Position numbers and translations under genes: made by a program. The notes beneath the pieces were generated by a model, which made no database searches, was not told the origin of the DNA, and saw only the letters and a program-made list of their open reading frames with translations. From JALOAP01 sp964632355 (GTDB lineage: Bacteria > Chloroflexota > Dehalococcoidia > Tepidiformales > Tepidiformaceae), in the NCBI GenBank assembly GCA_964632355.1, contig CAZWBW010000008.1, forward strand, positions 1-48,648: 48,648 bases of DNA, written 5' to 3'. Shown here piece after piece: positions 14,560-26,360 of the stretch (position 1 is its first letter; each line of letters begins with the position of its first letter).

Positions 14560-16428
14560 GTGTACGCGGCAGCGACGTTAATCGGCGGGCTCGGGACTGG
14601 CCTCATCGGGTTCTATATCGGCATCGGCGTGACGGCGCTGGTGCGGCTGGCGTTCGGGCTCGATGCGTGGGAGAAGGAGCTCAGCATCGCCGTCGGGTAC
14701 GTGTTCGGCCTGTTCGGCTGGATCATGGGTATCGGCGGCTGGGGCATCTGGGGCCGTGAGTGGTTCGGTCTGAAGACGTACCAGCGCAAGCCCGAGGGCT
14801 GGCAGCGGTACTTCACGTTCAGCACGGACCACAAGGTCATCGGCATCCAGTACCTGGTGACGCTCGCGGTGGTCTTCCTGCTCGCGGGGCTGATGGCGAT
14901 GCTGATGCGCGCTGAACTGGCGCTGAGCGGGATGCAGATCTTCACGCACGACCAGTTCAACGCGCTCATGGGCCTGCACGGCATCCTGATGGTTGCGGTT
15001 GCCGTCGCGGCGGTGTTCGGTGGCTTCGGGAACTATTTCGTGCCGCTGATGATCGGCGCGCCGGACATGGCGTTCCCGCGGCTGAATGCGCTGAGCTACT
15101 GGCTGGTGCCGCCGTCGGCGCTGATGCTCCTGATGACGCCGTTCCTCGGCGGCATCGAAACGGGCTGGACGGCGTATCCGCCGCTTTCGACGGTGGCCGA
15201 GACGGCACAGCTTTCGTTCAACCTCGGCGTTATCACCTTCGGTCTTTCGTCCATCCTCGGTGGGCTGAACTTCATCGTCACGATCATCTTCATGCGGGCG
15301 CCCGGCATGACGTGGGGCCGACTGCCGATCTTCGTATGGTCGATGTTCGCGACGGCGTGGATCGCACTGCTCTACACGCAGGGCTTCGCGGTGGCGCTGT
15401 TCATGGTGACGATGGACCGCATCGCGGGGATGTCGTTCTTCAACGTTGAGAACGGCGGCGACCCGCTGCTGTACCAGCACATCTTCTGGTTCTACTCGCA
15501 CCCGGCGGTGTACATCATGGTGCTCCCGGGCTTCGGCATCCTGCTCGAAGTGCTGTCGCACATGTCGCGGAAGCCGCTGTTCGCCTACAAGTACGCGGTT
15601 GGCGGGTTCCTTGGGATTCTCGGCCTGAGCGGTGGCGTGTGGGCGCACCACATGTTCACGTCGGGTATGCCGAACTTCCTGCACGGCCCGTTCCTGGTGG
15701 CGACGGAGCTCATCTCGATTCCGACCGGGCTGGTGTTCCTCTCGGCGCTGGGAACGATCTGGATGGGCAAGCTGCAGCTGCGGCCGCCGATGCTCTTCGC
15801 GCTGGGCGTGCTGTTCAACTTCGCGCTCGGTGGTGTGACGGGCATCTTCCTTGCCGACGTGCCGACGGACATTCACCTGCACGACACGTACTTCGTGGTG
15901 GCGCACTTCCACTACACGATCCTGGGCGGCGAAATCTTCGCGATGTTCGCTGGCATCTACTACTGGTTCCCGAAGATGACGGGGCGCCAGTACAACGAGA
16001 AGCTCGCGAAGCTGCACTTCTGGTGGATGTTCATCGGGTTCAACGTGACGTTCCTGCTGATGCACCTCCCGGGCATCCAGGGCATGAACCGGCGCGTCGC
16101 GGACTACCCGGACTCGCTGGAGCCGATGAACCTGGCGGTGAGCCTGGCGGCGTTCTTCCTGGGTGCGAGCTTCGTGGTGTTCGTGTTCAACATGGTCTGG
16201 TCGTGGTTCCGCGGCCCGGCCGCAGAAGCGAACCCGTGGCGGGCACGGACGCTGGAGTGGCAGACGAGCTCTCCGCCCCCGGTCGAGAACTTCCACGAGC
16301 CGCCGGTGGTCACGGGCCATCCGTACGACTACGGCGTGCCGGGTTCGAAGCACAGCGCGTTCGGCGGTGCCATGCCAGGTGCACTCCCTGGCGCAGCGCC
16401 TGCGGGCGGCGGTGGTGGAGGCCAGTAG
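14560..16428 (+). CDS. coxA: Cytochrome c oxidase subunit I (A2-type haem-copper oxidase)
   Basis: The 622-residue catalytic subunit, which reduces O2 to water and pumps protons. Haem and copper ligands are in place: His140 (low-spin haem), His314 and the cross-link Tyr318, His363/His364 (CuB), His449 (high-spin haem) and His451 (low-spin). The D-channel Glu is missing: the motif reads FYSHPAVY instead of FGHPEVY, with Tyr312-Ser313. This YS pair defines the A2 subfamily described for Rhodothermus and Thermus oxidases. An N-terminal extension of about 80 residues adds two membrane helices. The GTG start has AAGGAGG 8 nt upstream, inside coxB. The C-terminal tail is Gly/Pro/Ala-rich. Confidence 0.95.
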   Translation: MYAAATLIGGLGTGLIGFYIGIGVTALVRLAFGLDAWEKELSIAVGYVFGLFGWIMGIGGWGIWGREWFGLKTYQRKPEGWQRYFTFSTDHKVIGIQYLVTLAVVFLLAGLMAMLMRAELALSGMQIFTHDQFNALMGLHGILMVAVAVAAVFGGFGNYFVPLMIGAPDMAFPRLNALSYWLVPPSALMLLMTPFLGGIETGWTAYPPLSTVAETAQLSFNLGVITFGLSSILGGLNFIVTIIFMRAPGMTWGRLPIFVWSMFATAWIALLYTQGFAVALFMVTMDRIAGMSFFNVENGGDPLLYQHIFWFYSHPAVYIMVLPGFGILLEVLSHMSRKPLFAYKYAVGGFLGILGLSGGVWAHHMFTSGMPNFLHGPFLVATELISIPTGLVFLSALGTIWMGKLQLRPPMLFALGVLFNFALGGVTGIFLADVPTDIHLHDTYFVVAHFHYTILGGEIFAMFAGIYYWFPKMTGRQYNEKLAKLHFWWMFIGFNVTFLLMHLPGIQGMNRRVADYPDSLEPMNLAVSLAAFFLGASFVVFVFNMVWSWFRGPAAEANPWRARTLEWQTSSPPPVENFHEPPVVTGHPYDYGVPGSKHSAFGGAMPGALPGAAPAGGGGGGQ

Positions 16429-16467
16429 CGTGACGATTCGAGAACCCGGACAGATTGGGGGAAGGGC

Positions 16468-16680
16468 GTGAAGAAAGCGGTACGTACGGGTCTGGTGGTG
16501 GCGTTGATCCTCGCCGTCCTGACCCTGCTCGAATACTTCTTCGCTGTGTCGGTCGAAGACGACGTGGTCCGGTTCGTTGGACTGACCGTGACGTCGATTG
16601 GCAAGGCAATACTCATCGTCCAGTACTTCATGCACTTCATGAAGATGTTTCGCCGGGAGGAGGCTGAGGGGTGGCAGTAA
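16468..16680 (+). CDS. Cytochrome c oxidase subunit IV (prokaryotic type)
   Basis: A 70-residue protein with two membrane helices (about 6-28 and 35-58) separated by a short acidic loop (SVEDDVVRF). It ends in IVQYFMHFMKMFRREE, which matches the COX4_pro family of small accessory subunits. The GTG start follows GGGGGAAGGGC, a usable ribosome site. It lies between subunits I and III, and its 3' end overlaps the subunit III start by 10 nt, so it is part of the oxidase operon. Such subunits stabilise the complex and hold no cofactor. Confidence 0.85.
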   Translation: MKKAVRTGLVVALILAVLTLLEYFFAVSVEDDVVRFVGLTVTSIGKAILIVQYFMHFMKMFRREEAEGWQ

Positions 16681-17261
16681 ACGTAACAGCATCGACTACG
16701 GCCCCGGCGGCCGCGCACCACGCGCACGAAAGCCCCGCGAAGCGGCTGCAGATGAACCGGGTCGGGCTCTGGCTGTTCTTCTTTTCGGAGAGCCTGATCT
16801 TTGGTCTCCTGCTCTCGGCGCGGTTCTACCTGGCGGGCATCGACCGGGAACACGTGGACCAGGAGCTGGGGCTCGCGGTCACCATCATCCTGCTGGTGAG
16901 TTCGATCACCGCGTACCTGGGCGAGACGGCGATCGAGCACGGGAATCGAAGGCTGGCGAACTGGATGCTGCTGGCCACGATCGCGATGGGGTTGGTGTTC
17001 GCCGGCGGCGTCGCCTTCGAATGGAGCACCGCTCATTTCTCGCGGTCCCAGATCTACGGGACGATGTTCTTCGCGATGACGGGAATGCACGCGTTCCACG
17101 TGATGAGCGGTGTGGTGTTCCTGACGCTTGCGTGGTGGCAACTCCGGCGAGGGTCGTTCGGCCCGGGCGACCACTGGGGCGTTACTGCCACGGTGATGTA
17201 CTGGCACTTCGTTGACGTTGTCTGGGTGTTCTTCTACCCGGCGCTCTACCTGGTGTCGTAA
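16671..17261 (+). CDS. coxC: Cytochrome c oxidase subunit III
   Basis: A 196-residue polytopic membrane subunit of the haem-copper oxidase. Five hydrophobic segments are visible. Family signatures are LWLFFFSESLIFG near the start, YLGETAIEHGN, FAMTGMHAFHVMSG (about 134-147) and YWHFVDVVWVFFYPALYL at the end. The short five-helix form is the one common in A2-type and quinol oxidases. The GTG start lies inside the end of subunit IV. The next gene begins immediately after its TAA. No redox centre is expected; the subunit supports proton uptake and stability. Confidence 0.93.
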   Translation: MAVNVTASTTAPAAAHHAHESPAKRLQMNRVGLWLFFFSESLIFGLLLSARFYLAGIDREHVDQELGLAVTIILLVSSITAYLGETAIEHGNRRLANWMLLATIAMGLVFAGGVAFEWSTAHFSRSQIYGTMFFAMTGMHAFHVMSGVVFLTLAWWQLRRGSFGPGDHWGVTATVMYWHFVDVVWVFFYPALYLVS

Positions 17262-17777
17262 ATGACTGCTGTGCAGCGGATCTTTGGCTCGAGCCCCCGG
17301 CCATGGGTCTACAGCATCCTGGGAGCGTTCGCGCTTTCCCTTGGGCTGAACCTGATCTGGTGGGGATTGCTACGGCCAGATCCGCCGCCTGAAGTTACGG
17401 AATTCGTGATCGAGCCGGGGACTGCCGAGGCGATCGCCAACGGCCAACCGGCTTTCGTGCCGAACTCGATTCAGCTGCTCTCGGGCGGGTACCTGTTGGT
17501 TCGCAACAACGACTATGTGCCCCACCAGATCGCGGGGGTGACGCTGCAGCCCGGCGAGGTAGCGGAGATTGACGCGCCCTCGGACAACGGGCAGCTGACG
17601 TGCACGATTCACCCGTCCGGTTACCTCGGGGTGCAACTCAAGGAGAAGCCGCCCATCACCACGATGCTGGGGCCGACGGCGATCCTGACTGCGATGCTGG
17701 GAATCCCGCTCGGCGTGATCATGCGCATTTCCCAGGCCCTGCAGTTCGACGGACCGGGGCACGCGGTCGCGGGATAG
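17262..17777 (+). CDS. Membrane protein with cupredoxin-like domain, last gene of the cox operon
   Basis: A 171-residue protein starting right after the coxC stop. A helix at about 17-37 and another at 137-157 flank an outer domain of about 95 residues. That domain has the look of a small cupredoxin: FVIEPGTAEAI, then RNNDYVPHQIAG with His88, and LTCTIHPSGYLGV with Cys114 and His117. The Cys-x2-His spacing and upstream His match three plastocyanin-type copper ligands; no axial Met follows at the usual place. I do not recognise a named family. Position suggests electron transfer to CuA, copper delivery, or an extra oxidase subunit. A strong terminator follows. Confidence 0.75.
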   Translation: MTAVQRIFGSSPRPWVYSILGAFALSLGLNLIWWGLLRPDPPPEVTEFVIEPGTAEAIANGQPAFVPNSIQLLSGGYLLVRNNDYVPHQIAGVTLQPGEVAEIDAPSDNGQLTCTIHPSGYLGVQLKEKPPITTMLGPTAILTAMLGIPLGVIMRISQALQFDGPGHAVAG

Positions 17778-17803
17778 CCCGCGCGCGACACGGACAAACA
17801 CGA

Positions 17804-17832
17804 ACGCACCGCCACCAGGCGGTGCGTTTTTC
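17804..17832 (+). terminator. Rho-independent terminator of the cox operon
   Basis: A perfect 10-bp stem (ACGCACCGCC with GGCGGTGCGT), ACCA loop, followed by TTTTTCT. It also separates the convergent pyrK gene. Confidence 0.9.
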
Positions 17833-17900
17833 TGTGCCCGCGGCTGGCCCTGGCAGGCGGGTCCGCTCTCGCGTCGGGAGCGCGTCGTGCGCCGGGGTTA

Positions 17901-18658
17901 TCAGAAGACGTCGAAGAGGTTGAAGCGGGGGCCGTCTTTGCAGCAGAGGCGGACGCCGTGGCGGGTGAAGATGGCGCAGCCGTAGCACATGCCCCAGCCA
18001 CAGGGCATGTTCTCTTCCATGAGGATCTCGGGGTGTTGGCGACGGCTCTTCTGCCGCAGGACGCGGGCGAGGCTTTCGAACATGGGGTTCGGGCCGCAGG
18101 CGTAAATCTTGCTGGCCCACTCCTGGTACTCGCCGAGGTGGTCGGTGACGAACCCCCTGGCGCCAGCGGAGCCGTCTTCGGTCACGACGACGTATTCGAC
18201 TTCGCGGGGCCACTCGGAGGCAGGGAGAAGGTGCCGGGAAGTCCGGGCGCCCATCATGGCGACGACGTGATGACCCCGGTCCACGGCCCGCCGGGCGGTA
18301 TCGACAAGGGGTGCGATGCCAACGCCGCCGCCGATGAGCAACAGGTTGGCCGTATCGGCGGGGAGGCTGAGGCCGCGGCCCAGCGGCCCGTACATGCGGA
18401 CCTGGTCGCCACGCTGGCGTTCGCTGAGCCACTGCGTGCCGCGTCCGACGACGGCGTAGAGCAGAGCGAAGCGGTCGCCGTCGATTTTGTAGTAGCTGAA
18501 GGCGCGAGCGAACATCGGGTCGAGGCCTTCGGTGCTGCAGTGAACCATGACGAACTGCCCGGGATCGACGCTGCGGGTGAGTTCCGGGGCGTGGAACCAG
18601 GCGATGTAGGCGCCTTCCCAGGCGGGTTCATTCGACAGCACGGTGGCGGTGGCGATGT

Positions 18659-18662
<4 letters not shown>
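17901..18662 (-). CDS. pyrK: Dihydroorotate dehydrogenase electron-transfer subunit (PyrK)
   Basis: A 253-residue iron-sulfur flavoprotein that links class 1B dihydroorotate dehydrogenase to NAD+. The FAD region has RAFSYYKI (about 54-61), the NAD-binding motif is LLIGGGVGIAPLV (108-120), and the 2Fe-2S cysteines are Cys221, Cys226, Cys229 and Cys240 or Cys241 in CGWGMCYGC and LCCKDGP. The GTG start overlaps the carB TGA, so it is coupled to carB as the last gene of the pyr operon. Its usual partner pyrD is not in the window, since a terminator and the convergent cox operon follow. It could serve a distant PyrD or another flavoenzyme, but its place in the operon favours pyrimidine synthesis. 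Confidence 0.9.
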
Positions 18663-21907
<3,245 letters not shown>

Positions 21908-21993
21908 CTGGAACCTCCCTTCGATTCGTCACAGAAAGAGACTGCCGGCACGGTGTGGGTGCGGCGTGGTGGTAGAGGAGAGCGCATGGTGTG

Positions 21994-22470
21994 TTACCTC
22001 GCCGCAGCCGGACGCACCCAACGTCCGAAGAGACGCCGGACAGGCCGGAGGGCAAAGATGAGCAGGAGTGGGGGCGCCCAGAGCCATTCGCCCGCGGGCA
22101 GCAGGAAGAGATAGGACTCGAGCGCACCAACGGTCATACCGAGACAGACGGGTATGACGTACTGGTCGAGGCTGCCGCGGTTTTCGCCGAGCAGGGCGGC
22201 CCCGAGAAGGATGATGAACAGACCGGACACAAAGAGGGCCCCGGCGAAGATCCGGGCGAGGACCTGCCCGGCGTCGCCGGCGGTGACTTCGGGATCGAAG
22301 AGCGACGCAACGAAGAAGATGAACGCCATGGTCCACGCAACGGCGCCGAGTGCGAACAGCACATCCGGAACGGTGCTCGGGGGTTTGCGCTTTCGCACGG
22401 GCGCGTTGTCGCGACGGCCGGGGTTCCGGCGGACGATTCGCGCGTCGTGCTGGCGGCTCTTCGAAACCAT
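21994..22470 (-). CDS. Small polytopic membrane protein within the pyr operon, unrecognised
   Basis: A 158-residue protein with a strongly basic N-terminus (residues 1-33, eleven Arg/Lys) and four hydrophobic segments at about 35-58, 70-95, 103-125 and 127-143. I do not recognise a family. No conserved cofactor residue or transporter motif stands out. The ATG is directly adjacent to the stop of the acetyltransferase gene, so translation is coupled and the gene belongs to the pyrimidine operon. A role in uracil or nucleobase transport would fit the context, but known uracil permeases are about three times longer, so this is speculation. Confidence 0.7.
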   Translation of the reverse strand: MVSKSRQHDARIVRRNPGRRDNAPVRKRKPPSTVPDVLFALGAVAWTMAFIFFVASLFDPEVTAGDAGQVLARIFAGALFVSGLFIILLGAALLGENRGSLDQYVIPVCLGMTVGALESYLFLLPAGEWLWAPPLLLIFALRPVRRLFGRWVRPAAAR

Positions 22471-22923
22471 CTACAGCGGCAACTCGAAGGTCATGTTTGG
22501 ATTGCGGAGGGGGACCATCGCGCCAATGGACGAGAGGAAGCTGAGGGCCGGTTCGTTTCCTTCGGGAAGGCGGCCGCGAATGCGCCGGTACCCGCGTTCG
22601 CGAGCGGCTTCGAGCAGGCCATCGGCGAGCATGGTGGCGAGACCGCGGCGGCGGTGTTCGGGCAGGACCCAGACGCCGATAGTCGCGGTTTCGGGTTCCA
22701 TCGTGTTGTAGTCGAGCGCGGCGAACGCGACGGGGATGCTGCCCACAAACGCGAGGAGGACATAGCCGCTTTCGCCGAGGCGGTTGAGCCACTCGGCGAC
22801 CCGTTCCGGCTCGGTGAAGTTGTCGGGCAGGCCGACGTTTTCGCCGGCGAGACCGCGCACAATGTCGGCGATTGCGCCGGCGTCCTCGGCGGTCGCCACT
22901 TTGGTCTCGATGATGTGACTCAC
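22471..22923 (-). CDS. GNAT family N-acetyltransferase
   Basis: A 150-residue acetyl-CoA-dependent acyltransferase. The acetyl-CoA pyrophosphate loop is EHRRRGLATMLADGL (about 89-103), preceded by the strand ATIGVWVLP. The C-terminal part RGRLPEGNEPALSFLSSIGA is typical of motif B in this superfamily. The GTG start overlaps the carA stop (GTGA), so it is coupled to carA. GNAT genes in pyr operons are unusual; it may acetylate a small molecule or regulate a pathway enzyme, but no substrate can be inferred. It is placed together with the membrane protein between the two carbamoyl-phosphate synthase subunits. Confidence 0.85.
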   Translation of the reverse strand: MSHIIETKVATAEDAGAIADIVRGLAGENVGLPDNFTEPERVAEWLNRLGESGYVLLAFVGSIPVAFAALDYNTMEPETATIGVWVLPEHRRRGLATMLADGLLEAARERGYRRIRGRLPEGNEPALSFLSSIGAMVPLRNPNMTFELPL

Positions 22924-24068
22924 TGCTCTCCTCCTGGGGCTGCCCCCATCATCCCGACGAAGCGGTCGAAGATGCCGTCATTGTCGAGGGGGCCCGGGCA
23001 GGCCTCCGAGTGGTATTGAATGGTAATCACGGGTTCGCTGCGAAGCGCGATACCTTCGACCGTCTGGTCGTTCAGATTGATGTGACTCACGTAGGCGTCG
23101 GGCACCAGGCCGTCGGGGTCGACTGCGTAGCCGTGGTTCTGGGCAGTGATCGTGACTTTGCCGGTCACGAGATCGCGGACGGGGTGGTTACCGCCGCGAT
23201 GGCCGAACGGCAGCTTGAACGTGCCGGCGCCGAGCGCACGGGCGGTGAGCTGGTGCCCGAGGCAGATCCCGAGGATGGGCGCCTTCCCGATGAGCTTGCG
23301 GGTCTCGCGAACCACGTGGTCGAGGAGGCGCGGGTCACCGGGCCCGGGAGAGAGCACGATGCCATCGGGTTTCCAGGCGAGGATGTCGTCGGCCGGGGTT
23401 TCGACCGGGAACACCTGGACGGTGCAGCCGCGGCGCACGAGCGTATCGAGGATGCTGCGCTTCACGCCGCCGTCGATGAGCGCGACCCTGCGCGAGGGCC
23501 CGTCGGCGGTGGGCTGTGCCATCGAACCGGGAGCGCTGCGGATGTAGTCGAACGGCCGCATCGAGGCGTACGAGTATGGTCGCGGCGTGGTTACGCGTGT
23601 TACCCAGTTGATCTCGTCGTAGCCGGGAAGCGAGCGGATGCGGTCGAGCGCCTGCTCGGGCGTTTCGTGCGTAGTGATGGTGCCGAGCATCACGCCATGG
23701 CGCCGGATTCGACGCGTGATCGCGCGCGTGTCGACGCCAGAGATACCCACGACGTTCTTCGCCTTGAGGTACGCGTCGAACGTCCCGGACGAGAGGTTGT
23801 GGCTGGCGTAGCGCGCGGCCTCGCGAACGATGGCGCCGGCAACCTGTACCCGCGCGGATTCCTCCACAACCGGGTCGGTGCCGTAGTTGCCGATCATGGG
23901 GTAGGTGAAGACCAGGAGCTGCCCGGCGAACGAGGGGTCGGTAAGCATCTCCTGGTAGCCGGTCATCGACGTGCTGAAGACCACCTCGCCGTCGGCGTGG
24001 CCTTCGACGCCGATAGATGCGCCGCGAAAGACTGAACCGTCGGCGAGGACGAGCAGCGCATCAGGCAT
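22920..24068 (-). CDS. carA: Carbamoyl-phosphate synthase small subunit
   Basis: A 382-residue glutamine amidotransferase subunit that releases ammonia for CarB. The N-terminal CPSase domain has GEVVFSTSMTGYQEMLTDPS, and the C-terminal class I GATase domain carries the nucleophile Cys in GICLGHQL and the catalytic His in IQYHSEACPGP. FGHRGGNHPV is also standard. The ATG has GAGGAGG about 7 nt upstream, located inside pyrC, and overlaps the pyrC stop by 8 nt. Two other genes, a GNAT enzyme and a membrane protein, lie between carA and carB instead of the usual direct adjacency. Confidence 0.97.
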   Translation of the reverse strand: MPDALLVLADGSVFRGASIGVEGHADGEVVFSTSMTGYQEMLTDPSFAGQLLVFTYPMIGNYGTDPVVEESARVQVAGAIVREAARYASHNLSSGTFDAYLKAKNVVGISGVDTRAITRRIRRHGVMLGTITTHETPEQALDRIRSLPGYDEINWVTRVTTPRPYSYASMRPFDYIRSAPGSMAQPTADGPSRRVALIDGGVKRSILDTLVRRGCTVQVFPVETPADDILAWKPDGIVLSPGPGDPRLLDHVVRETRKLIGKAPILGICLGHQLTARALGAGTFKLPFGHRGGNHPVRDLVTGKVTITAQNHGYAVDPDGLVPDAYVSHINLNDQTVEGIALRSEPVITIQYHSEACPGPLDNDGIFDRFVGMMGAAPGGEQ

Positions 24069-25380
24069 GGGCGGCCTCCTCGATGATGTGTAGCTGTCCC
24101 TTCACGTGGACGGCGCGAACGCGTCCGACGAGCTCCGTCCCGGCGAGGGGCGTGTTCCGTCCCTTCGACGCGAAGGCCGCGGGGTCGACTGTCCAGCGTG
24201 CAGCGGGTTCGAAGACGACGATGTCGGTCGCGCCGGGCTGGAGCGTGCCGATGCCAGTGGCGCGGCGCTCGAGCGCGAAGGCGCGAACGGGGTTGATCGT
24301 GAGCGCGGCCATGGCGCGGTGGAAATCGAGCTCGCCGCGGGCGACAAGCAGCAAAACCGACCCGAGCGCGGTCTCAAGGCAGCTGATGCCGGGCGCGGCA
24401 AGGTCGAACTCACAGAGCTTGTCTTCCTGGGCGTGCGGGGCGTGGTCGGTTGCGATGACGTCGATCACGCCGTCGTTGACACCCTGTAGAAGCGCGCGGC
24501 GGTCGGCTTCGGTGCGAAGCGGCGGGTTGATCCGCGCGTTCGTGTCGTAGGCCGGTTCGGGGCCGGGACCGAAGACGGCGTCCTCTGTAAGGAAGAGGTG
24601 GCTGGGTGTCACCTCGGCGGTAACGGGCAGCCCCCGCGCCTTCGCGTCGGCCACGAGTTCGACGCCGCGAGCCGTGGAGATGTGCGCGATGTGCAGCCGG
24701 CCGCCGGTGAGCTCGCAGAGTTCGATATTCCGGGCGATGGCGGTGACTTCGGCGGCGGGCGGCTGGCCTTTGAGCCCGAGCCGCTCGCTGAGCGCGCCTT
24801 CGTTCACGACGCCGCCGGCGTTCAACACGGGGTCGTCGGAATGTTCGGAAAGCGGAAGGCCAAGCGCCGCGGTGAGATGGAGCGCGTAGCGCATCAGCGT
24901 GGCATCCGCGACGGGGCTGCCGTCGTCGCTGAAAGCGACAACACCGGCTTCGGCAAGTTCAGAAAGGTCGGCGAGTTCCTTCCCCTGGCGGCGCCGCGTG
25001 ACGGAACCGATCGGGAAGACGTTGACCGCGGCGTCGCGTTCGATTCGCTCCCAGAGGGCCTGCACGACGGGCGCGGAGTCGGGGGCGGGTTCGGTGTTCG
25101 GCATCGCGCAGACGGTGGTGAAGCCGCCGCGGAGGGCCGCGCGAGTCTCGGTGGCGATGGTGCCCTTGTGTTCGAAGCCGGGCTCGCGCAGGTGCGTGTG
25201 CAGGTCAACGAAGCCGGGCGCGACGATGCAGTTCGTGGCGTCGACAACGCGTGCGTTGGGAGCTTCGATGCCGGCGCGGATCTCGGCGACGCGCCCGTCG
25301 ACGAGCAGCACATCGAGGTCGGCATCGAGGTTCGACTCCGGGTCGATGACGCGTCCACCGCGGATGAGGATGTCTGTCAC
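24061..25380 (-). CDS. pyrC: Dihydroorotase, class I
   Basis: A 439-residue zinc amidohydrolase closing carbamoyl-aspartate to dihydroorotate, the third step of UMP synthesis. The metal site DLHTHLREPGFEHKGTI starts at about residue 58. Other family marks are AMPNTEPAPDS, LPLSEHSDD, HIAHISTARG and IATDHAPHAQEDK, with the catalytic Asp in the last. The length of about 430 marks the class I type used with an ATCase partner. The GTG start overlaps the pyrB stop by 4 nt. PyrC and PyrB of this class often associate physically; both catalytic sites look intact. Confidence 0.96.
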   Translation of the reverse strand: MTDILIRGGRVIDPESNLDADLDVLLVDGRVAEIRAGIEAPNARVVDATNCIVAPGFVDLHTHLREPGFEHKGTIATETRAALRGGFTTVCAMPNTEPAPDSAPVVQALWERIERDAAVNVFPIGSVTRRRQGKELADLSELAEAGVVAFSDDGSPVADATLMRYALHLTAALGLPLSEHSDDPVLNAGGVVNEGALSERLGLKGQPPAAEVTAIARNIELCELTGGRLHIAHISTARGVELVADAKARGLPVTAEVTPSHLFLTEDAVFGPGPEPAYDTNARINPPLRTEADRRALLQGVNDGVIDVIATDHAPHAQEDKLCEFDLAAPGISCLETALGSVLLLVARGELDFHRAMAALTINPVRAFALERRATGIGTLQPGATDIVVFEPAARWTVDPAAFASKGRNTPLAGTELVGRVRAVHVKGQLHIIEEAAHA

Positions 25381-26360
25381 TTGCGCCTCGCAGTTGCGAC
25401 GAGGTAGAGGATGGCCATGCGCACGGCGACGCCGTTGGTGACCTGCTCCTCGATAACGGAGGCGAGGCCGTGGGCGATATCCGGCGCGATTTCGATGCCC
25501 TCGTTCATGGGGCCGGGGTGCATGACGAGCGCGCCGGGGCGGGCACGATCGAGGCGGGCGGCGTTGAGCTGGTAGCCGCGGATGTATTCGCGCAGGGAGG
25601 GGATGAGCCCGCTCGCCTGCCGCTCCTTCTGGATCCGCAGGGTCATGACTACGTCGGCGCCGGTAATTGCCTCGTCGAAGTTGGGCGTAACCTCGCAGCT
25701 CCCCGTTTCAGTGCGGACGGCGAGGGTGCGGGGCAGGAGCGTCGGCGGCCCGCAGAGCACGACGTTCGCGCCGCTTGCGAGCAAGGTCCAGAGATTCGAA
25801 CGGGCGACGCGGCTGTGGAGGACATCGCCGACGATGACGACCTTGCGGCCGGCGAGGCTGCCGAGGTGCTGCCGCATGGTGAACAGGTCGAGCAGCGCCT
25901 GCGTGGGGTGCTCATGGGTGCCGTCTCCGCCGTTGATGACGCTCGTCCGGGTGTGGCGGGCGGCGATGTAGGGCGCGCCGGAACTCTTGTGGCGCATCAC
26001 GACCATATCGGCGCCGATAGCTTCGAGCGTTCGAACGGTGTCGATGAGCGACTCGCCCTTTTCGACCGAACTGCCGGTCGCGGAAAGGTTCACGACATCG
26101 GCGCCGAGTGCCTTCGCGGCGACTTCGAAGCTGGCGCGGGTGCGAGTCGACTGTTCGTAGAACAGGGTAACGACGGTTTCGCCGCGGAGGGTGGCAACTT
26201 TACCGACGGGCCGCGAGCGGACCTCTCGCATGGCCTCGGCGGTTTCCATGATAAGGTCAATCTCCGCCGGGGTGAGGGTGTCGGTATCAAGCAGGTCCTT
26301 GCGGCGCCACGCGGGCAGCGTCTGCTCGGAGGAGAGTTCGCGAAGTTCGGTCTCAAGCAT
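25377..26360 (-). CDS. pyrB: Aspartate carbamoyltransferase catalytic subunit
   Basis: A 327-residue enzyme joining carbamoyl phosphate to aspartate. The carbamoyl-phosphate site is FYEQSTRTRASFE (about 70-82), with SSVEKGESLIDTVRTL, GDGTHEHPTQALLDLF and MTLRIQKERQ also in place. There is no pyrI regulatory subunit nearby, as expected for an operon controlled by PyrR. ATG at 26358-26360 was chosen because it begins the conserved N-terminus, whereas the frame stays open further upstream only because of GC content. It overlaps pyrR by 8 nt. Confidence 0.96.
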   Translation of the reverse strand: MLETELRELSSEQTLPAWRRKDLLDTDTLTPAEIDLIMETAEAMREVRSRPVGKVATLRGETVVTLFYEQSTRTRASFEVAAKALGADVVNLSATGSSVEKGESLIDTVRTLEAIGADMVVMRHKSSGAPYIAARHTRTSVINGGDGTHEHPTQALLDLFTMRQHLGSLAGRKVVIVGDVLHSRVARSNLWTLLASGANVVLCGPPTLLPRTLAVRTETGSCEVTPNFDEAITGADVVMTLRIQKERQASGLIPSLREYIRGYQLNAARLDRARPGALVMHPGPMNEGIEIAPDIAHGLASVIEEQVTNGVAVRMAILYLVATARRK

